A stretch of DNA of 64,000 nt from Colius striatus. Its lineage: Eukaryota > Chordata > Aves > Coliiformes > Coliidae. The notes beneath the pieces are model-generated. The model made no database searches. It saw only the letters and a program-made list of their open reading frames with translations, and was not told the origin of the DNA. The position numbers were made by a program, and so were the translations under genes. The first letter of the stretch is position 1, and each line of letters begins with the position of its first letter. Shown here in pieces: positions 56,523-64,000 of the stretch. The stretch lies in the NCBI RefSeq assembly GCF_028858725.1, contig NC_084759.1, positions 92,648,362 to 92,712,361 on the forward strand, read 5' to 3'.

Positions 56523-57887
56523 AGCAGGTTATGGACAGGTGGAAGCCAGCATGTGATTTACTGTGATATCCAAGTGGAAATATGAGCGTAGAATGCTTAA
56601 TTTCCTAAGAGTGGTCAACTTAACATATTTCTGAATGTATACTTGTTTCAGGGGCTCTTAAAAAATCCCAAACTGAAACACTAAAGCAGAAGATTGTGGC
56701 AGCAGATTCCAGTCCTCTGTTGCTTTTTCCTTTGATGCTGTATTCATTGCTGTCTCCAGTCCACTTCACTCTGCCCTACTGCCAAGTTGCAAAACGACAG
56801 TGTTTTATCCTGCTGTTTGCCTGTCTAGCAAAAGCTCCTTTCTTTTTAAATATGCACTTCCCGAGCATACTTGACTATGAGAAGTGAATAGGAGCTTTGT
56901 AAATGGAAGCACAATATGATTCAGCTCTCAAATGTGTGGAAATTTCATCTTTAGGTACTTGGAGGAACATGCTCTGAGTTGTTTTTTCCTGTATGTACCC
57001 AAGTCTCATTTAGTTGACAGCTAGCATTTCTAGCTAGATGATGAGTGTATTTCTGAGAAATTGTACACAGAGGATTTCTTATGGGTTTTCTTCAGTCCCT
57101 TCCTATTTTTAGAATTGCATGTAATTCACAGCACTTCTCTCTCCATTATAATAAGGCAGCAGGTGTTCTGTTAAACTAAATAATTGTCAAGTGTTGCATT
57201 CCTGTTTTTTACAGGTAGTGCTGAGAGGCAATTTTCTATGGTTGGTTTGGCAAAAAAAAAAAATCAGCATAATGGAAGTTTGCTTTGCATGAGAGCCAAA
57301 TGTTAATGGATTCAATGGAATCCATCCTGCCCAAACCCTGCCACACAAACCCAATACACGTGGGCAGCTTGACCCTTTTTGTGGCCTTGTTAATCTCTCC
57401 ACGTGGAGCCCTTTCTTTGATAACCCCACTGCTGAATGGGCAAAGTCATTGTACTTTGCTGTGTATTCTGACCTAAGCTTCAGTGCTCTTATCATTAAAA
57501 TGCTAAGAAAATGTGAGCTTTTTCTTTTTATACTCCGTAGACAATAGCAAATGCTTTCAAGGAAGGTTTCAGCAGCCTTCTTGCCTTGACATTGAAAACA
57601 TTCTTGCGCAGAGCAACCATCACGCAGAAATTGCTGTAATAAGCTGTTCCGTTTATAGAAATGTAAACAATATTAATGTGCTATTGGTGGCTTTGTACAA
57701 AAATTGATGTGTGGGCTTGCATTTAAAAAAAAATAACAGTGAAGGAAGAACATGGTACAGAGAAGCAACAAGCTGTTGACTAAAACTTTGCTTGTCACGA
57801 TGGCCTCAGTAAACCCCTGTACTGGTACTAATTTTCAATGATCTTATCCTTGAGACTCTAGAAGAGCTCCTGATTTTTGATGGCTTC

Positions 57888-57926
57888 CAATCACCTCTTT
57901 ACTTTTGCAGAGTAAAGAGATGATTG
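57888..57926. repeat. 16-bp stem hairpin, 7-nt loop
   Basis: CAATCACCTCTTTACT (57888-57903) and AGTAAAGAGATGATTG (57911-57926) pair at 15 of 16 positions around TTTGCAG. The one mismatch would be a wobble pair in RNA from one strand. Short for a microRNA precursor. Origin unknown. Confidence 0.65.
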
Positions 57927-57929
57927 ACT

Positions 57930-60900
57930 TTTTGATTTTATTAAAGCCTCTTATGCTGATGACCTCAAAAAAAGCTACTTTAAAAAAATAGTCCTTATCC
58001 ACCACTTTTCTTCACAAAATGGTAAAGTTACAGCCTGTTTTTATCCTGAGTCAGTCTCTAAAAGCTGCCTATGCATCATAATTGATCAGAATAAAACTAT
58101 TTTTGCAAAGGTTACTGTGTCTTATGAAAGGTTTATCAGTTAAAGAGCTCTCTATTTTTCTCCTCTTTTTTTTCCTATTTATTACTTTGTTATGAGACTC
58201 TTCTCTTCCTTTCCTGGTTTCTTTTTCATGGTTTGTGAAGACAGTGGGCTGTAGAAAGCAATGCTCCCTTCACTGCAAAAAAACAGAGCTTTACTTCTGA
58301 AACGACATTTTAATTGTCTTAATGAAGTGGTTGATTTTTTAACAAATCTATGATAGACAAACATCCGAAGGACTTTTTGGACAGTACAGTTAAAGGAGGA
58401 CGTAATTAAGATTGAGGTTCAATTTCCAGTTGTAACTCCCTTTCCCTGTCTTTTTTTAGTTCTGCCCATCTAATTTTTATAACACAGTGCTCAGTGTTGG
58501 CCTCTCTTGGAAAATAGACTATGATGTTTGAGCAGAGGAAATCCAGCCTACCCTTCCTCTTGTGTTGAATGGGGCTTGGTGAGAAATTTTATGTGCAGAT
58601 ATCACTTAGAAACCTTAGGCAGAAATACCACTCTTGGCTTATTTTGTGAAGATCACCAAATATCTGGTCCAACTGACTGAAGATCTATTCAGAAACTTTC
58701 AAAGTTTTGAGTGTGTAAATGTTGCAGATTCTTTAGTCTTTCTCAGGGTTGCATGGGCTGTGTTGACTCACACTATACACAAGAAATTGCAGCACTGGGT
58801 AAAATGCTGAGTGGGTCCTTGCATTTAGTGGGTTATAATTGAAGATGATATCATGATCTACCTAAAGGAATTGGAGTCAAAGCCAGGGAAGAGACAGTCT
58901 CTGTGGTGTTGAGGTTGCCAGAGCAGATATTTAAGACAAAACCTGTGGATTGGTCAAAGTGGGGTGTGAAGAAGCAACCTGTTCTTCAATATTTGCTGAA
59001 GGGCCTAAAGAAGTAGCTGGACTGGAAGAAGAGGTTGCTCATCCTATGGGTGAAAGCACCTGTGTGCTAGCTAATTTTGCAGTGATTTTGTGGAAAGAAA
59101 GTCAAGTCTTTCAGTTCTCCACATGCATTGCCATCTGTTCTGGCCAGGCCATTTTTTGAGATTTAATGTAGTCTCTCAAGGGGATAGTTGGAGAGATCAC
59201 GTGAAATTAGTGTTGAAATTCCAAAGGTGGTTGATCAAGCAAGGCTGATACTAGTAGTCCCAGCTAGTTTTAAGAGGGAGCATGTACAAAGATCCTTGTC
59301 TCCACAACACCTCATGGGGAACTTGACCTGAGCCTGCTTATAAACCATAACCTTTAGGATCACACATTTGAAAGAGGGACAGGCAGGAGGGAAGGAGAGA
59401 ACCCCAATCAGATGTGGAGGGAAGAGCTCTGTATGCATTAGAAAACATAGCAAGTCCCTTTGGGAAGGTGAGTATGAAACTCGTCATTCACCAGTGACAG
59501 TTGTGACACAGTCCCCTGATCTCAGTGGGTTAAATATGAGATGTTGAGACAGTTTCTTATTACAGGAAGGCTTTTACACTCATGGTCATGGTTGCTTTCA
59601 GCACATCTTGCTTACCCAGAGGAGGGTACAATCATCCCATATTTCATAGGCCTGATGGGAGCATTTAGACTTGTAACATGACAGGACAAGGTGAAGAGGC
59701 AGGATCAACTTCATGTTTGACATCATTGGAAACTAACTGGAAAAGGTTAGCCATTATTCTAGATCGTAAGTCTGTAAAGAGGGCTTCTTATGGAGCAGCT
59801 AAGTACTCAGAATGCAGCTCATAAAAACTATTGCTGAATTTGCACACTTAGCACCTCAGCAAGTTGAATCTTTCATGTTTCTGAGGGCTGGCAAAGGTGT
59901 AGAAAGAGGGTTTTCTCCTTTGTTGTGCAGGGCATTACAATTTCAAAAAATACTTTCATGCATCAAGTATGTTGGGTGGGATAACAAATATGCATGAAAG
60001 TCTTCAGGATGAGGGAGACAAATGTGGAGAGTCAATTACAATTGCCATCGAACTATGTGTGTGCTGTGCTGTTTTTCTGAGACCCTAATGATAATATGAT
60101 GTGTCGATCTATATTTATTTTAGGACTAAGGTATAAGCTTAAAAATTAACATGTTTCCGGATATTAACAATGATATGACCAAAAAGGATTCAGATTTGTG
60201 CCTGAAATGCTGATTTGCCATAGCCTCTTCCCACAAAGGGCTTGGATTCCTGTATTGGGTTAGGCTTCAAAGAGCAACGAGTCTTGGAGTCTCATCTCTT
60301 GCCTACAGATTAGGATAGGAACCTCCAGACAGAGCTATGGGGTTGATGCAGACAGAAAGATGTTGTCAAGTTCAGGGGCTTCGGGTAGTGATGCTCAAAG
60401 AGAGAAGGTGAAGTTGAACCAGGACCTACTGGGTCTGTGCTTCATGGGCTGACACTCCCCATCTCATGGTTGGCGCTGGGTGGTGGGTTCATAGGTGTCA
60501 CAGAATGAGGCTAACCAGCCTCCTTCCAAAGCCTTTGCAAGAGATGTTCTTTCTGGCAGAAAGGCAGGTTTGGGCAGTGATGAGATGCTTTTGGGTGCTG
60601 GTGATAAAATGGGGTGAGTAGCACTTTCACAACCTGTAGAGGGAGAGGATCCTGTTGCAGCCTTTCACCAGCCATGTAACGCACACCATTAAATTTCACC
60701 CTGACTAAAGTCTGGAGATGTTTTCCCAAAATATAATCTTTTTTCCCTGCTTCCCACCTGACAGAGCAACCTGCCACTGTTTGTCAGCAGGCTCTAACAT
60801 ACAGCACTACAGAAGACATGGTGAGGTAAAAGTGATCTTTCTTTATTAAACCTTTTAGCAACCAGCCTTCTTCCCCCTTGGGTGCTGACACGGGAGGAGG

Positions 60901-63900
60901 AGGTGGACAAAAAGCTGAATGCAAGCCAGAGCTGTGGCAGCAGGTATCGGGTGACTGCCCTGTCCTTGCTTGCTGTGTCAGAGGCATCGTCTGCTGTTGA
61001 GGAGCTGACTCTGTATGAGTGAGCTCCGTGAAAATGTAATAGTAGGTACTGTGCACTAACTTAAAACCTAATGTGTTATTCCTGGCTTTCATATACCTGG
61101 TTGCCTGTGGATAAAGCTGTATGATATTTATTATAGCAGGGCAGGACTGCTTTGTAATCTGAATATGCTGCATTCACACTAGTGACCTGAACAAAGTGTT
61201 TCTTCATTTCTCTCGGCATTAATGGTTTTCTCATAAGAAACCATGAAGTCAGTTTTGTTGTGTTTGTCAGCTGGATTTTGACTGCGTGTATTTTGTTCCA
61301 CAAAGGGGTTATTCAAAACCTCCCCTTCAGTCTTAATTAATTGCAGACCTGGTGGAAGGCGAGCCTGGTGGGACTGGAGAGGTTCCCGTCTGGTTTCCAT
61401 TTCTCCCGCGGGCCGCGTGTGGAGGCCTGGCTGGCTCTCGGCGCTGGGCCTTCAGCTGCTCGGCATGCTATGGCCAGCCTGCTGCAGCCAGAGGAGAGTG
61501 CTGCAGTGGCAGGCATTGCTTGTTTATTGATCAGCCTCCATCCTGCAACCCAGAGTGCTCATTAGGGGTGCCTGTAGCAACGTAGCTTTATTCTGGCAGA
61601 AGAGGATGAAAACCCCAAATGACCTCACCAGCTGCAGTGCTGCCTCCTTCAGATAAAGGCCCGTGTGACTCTTTTGGAGACAAACTCCTGATTCACAGCA
61701 CTTGAATCTTGTGACGTTTGTCTATGCTTTCTTTCAGTTCTCGCTCTGTTCCAGGATTTCTACTGCCACCCCCCAGTGCTAAGGTCTCCTCCCAAGGTAC
61801 CATTCGAAGTGAGGGGTTTCACAGCAGTCCCACCACCTTCAAAGGCCACTATGTATTTTACCACAAGTGTGAAAGTTCAGACATGAGACAATAATGCTGC
61901 CTGTGGAAAAAAAGAACTATCCTTAATAAACATATGTAGTGTGCAAATAGCCTGGCTGGCTTAAACTCTTCAGAGCCTCTATCTATCCTTTTGATTTATT
62001 CATTTCATCTGCCTGCTGTAAATATACACAAAGCCCAGACAATACTTCTGTTTCCCCCAGAGAATATTTTCTATTTAGTTTAGCTGTGCAGAACTCTCTT
62101 TTGCAGATGAGTTATGAAGAACAGAGTAATAAAAGCAGGAGGCTTCTCCAAACATTGCACAATGGCACATTGGGATGAAAGGTGGACCCTTGGCCACATT
62201 GCTCTCCGGGAAACAGCACTGAAATTTTAAAAGTGCTAAAGAAATAAGAAGAGTTTTATGTAAACACCATCTCTCTTGGGCAGAAGGGGGGTTTCCCTGA
62301 ATGGAGTTTGAGGCTCGCATCTGCCCTGTGGCTAGTGCCTGTGGGGAGAGTGTGGTATGGAGACCAACAAGCCACAAAGTGAGAAGGTGAGAGATCCTCA
62401 CACATGGCCCCTCACGGTTACACAAAGGCTTGCGCTGTGTTGGGTGCCAAGGTGAGAGACAAAGGCAAACGTGCTTTCTGCTTCGAGCAGCTTCCAGTAT
62501 AGTAAATTAGGATGCAGACACAGAAATGGCTCAGGAAATGCCAAGGATGATCCTAGCATAGCACATAACAACAATTTGATATTTGGCATTTTAGTGTCTT
62601 CTGCACAGACAGGCAGGAGGATTTCTGAGCTTTGCAGGAAAACTGGATGCTTTAAGAAGAATGAAATTACAAAAAGGACTAGAAATTAGCACAGCAGGCG
62701 AGTGGACGGCAGAGGCGGAGCACAGAACCAAGGCAGCAGGATTTACTGACTGCGAAGTCCAATAATGGTGTTGCAACAGGACGAGCCAGGTCACAGCACT
62801 TATTCCAGCACCTTCCTCTGCTAAGTGATTTCAGATGCTTTTCAGGGACAGGGAAAGAAGTCCTAGAGTTAAAACAGAGAGCAATGGGGAGAGATGTGAA
62901 GGTGTTAAGGAAGTGCTTCAAGAGGGTAAGCAGTTTCAGGTTGCTAAACAGGACCTAGGAAAACTGAACAATCTGGGTAGGATGTAACCATCTCCCATCT
63001 CACCCTGTGTATCTGGGTGAACAGGCAACACCAGGGACAGAGAGCTCTTGCTCCAAGGGTTGCAAAATTAACCCAAGCCTATGAAAGTTGGACTGCATCA
63101 GTAACATGCATACTGTAAAGGACCTAAGGAGATTGGCTCTTCACGTGTGAAAACAGGCAGGAGGTTATTTCTGCTACATGGTGTGGTTATTGAGGGAAGC
63201 TGACACCTATGGCTGTTGGAAGAGCTGTGCCTATGCATCCCGCTACGTGTCAAGTCAACTGAGCAAGATCTGAGAGAGAGCTGTTCAGTTTTACATTACC
63301 ATGGCAGGTGGAGTTCATCAAGCTGAGCACAAAAGTGATGCTCCCAAGAAAACTGTGCTCATGCCACACCATGCTCTATCCTGTCTTCTTGCTTTGACCT
63401 TGTCTCTGTTACAGTCTGTAGTTTTGGTTTCCTCCTTGCTCAAGCTTGCTGTCACATAGACATTCTTTTCTTTTTCTGCTGCCGAAGGCAATTCAAAGAT
63501 AATGATAATGTTCATTATAGCCCAGGCCCCAACACCTGTTACACAAACATCTGTTATCACAAATTGGTGAAAAGTGAAATACAATCTTTCGACTAGAATC
63601 TTTCTAAGAACAAATAAAGAATACAATTCCTCAGAACAAAAGGAGAGAGAACTCCTAGAAATCAAGGTATAAACAAGATGTAGCAGAAAAGCATACAGGA
63701 GCCTGTCCTTTTACAGGGCTATTGTGAGTGTCTGACACTTGGTACAACAAACCCTAAAGGCTAGACTCTTCAGAAAAGATGAAGCTGCTGATTTCCACCT
63801 TTGCAAAAAATAAAAAAAGAAAAGGGAAAAACCAAGCAGGAAAGATTAGTCTTCAGCGGAAGGGTGCCATTTGTCTTTTATATATGCTGCAGAAAAATAT

Positions 63901-64000
63901 TGAGAGTCCACTTGAAATTACTAAATTCAGTGGGGAAAACAAGCCTCCAATCTGCTCCTGTTTTCTGAAGCACCCACCCACAGAGTTCAGGTACATGAGA
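57930..64000. other. Intergenic sequence to the window edge, nothing recognised
   Basis: No CR1 end, microsatellite of note, CpG island or gene structure recognised. Synteny predicts ETS2 further along, probably on the minus strand, but none of its ETS or Pointed domain exons are visible here. Confidence 0.5.

Overview
The window is nuclear DNA from a bird. It has spliced vertebrate genes with GT-AG introns and several 5'-truncated CR1 LINEs, recognised by the avian 3' end (TTGGACTAGATGATCT... followed by ATTCTATG-like octamers). It also has a solo LTR, CpG-island promoters and large AT-rich gene-free stretches. I cannot name the species. The gene pair BRWD1-PSMG1 in head-to-tail order is the conserved synteny of human chromosome 21q22, which identifies the locus. 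The next gene expected by synteny, ETS2, is not visible.

Region 1-17.6 kb (+ strand): the last ten coding exons of BRWD1, a WD-repeat/double-bromodomain chromatin reader. The start of the gene lies upstream of the window. Splice junctions and phases could be placed for every exon. They cover the end of bromodomain 1, all of bromodomain 2 and the long Ser/Asp/Glu/Lys-rich tail (1,084 residues in the window). The tail is made by two large phase 1-1 exons that are diverged tandem copies of each other (9295-10260 and 16489-17633). The intron between them is 6.2 kb and carries a 1,002-bp solo LTR with an intact 5-bp target duplication. Reading through the donor of the first tail exon gives a short alternative C-terminus.

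Region 17.6-20.3 kb: BRWD1 3' UTR and spacer. Region 20.3-27.7 kb (+ strand): PSMG1 (PAC1, proteasome assembly chaperone 1), complete in seven coding exons (285 residues), with a CpG-island promoter and a poly(A) signal 93 bp after the stop codon.

Region 27.7-64 kb: no protein-coding gene that I can support. It holds four CR1 fragments, an orphan CpG island at 38.7 kb, candidate regulatory blocks at 40.0-40.3 kb and 44.1 kb (the latter a 20-bp perfect palindrome around an SRF CArG box next to an AP-1 site), a 36-bp exact direct repeat (42.0/43.2 kb), a 99-bp inverted repeat about 93% identical (54.9/56.4 kb), and small hairpins. I found no RNA genes, CRISPR arrays or prokaryotic elements, and no evidence of an unknown multi-gene system. 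The most unusual structures are the BRWD1 tail-exon duplication and the unexplained repeats in the intergenic half.
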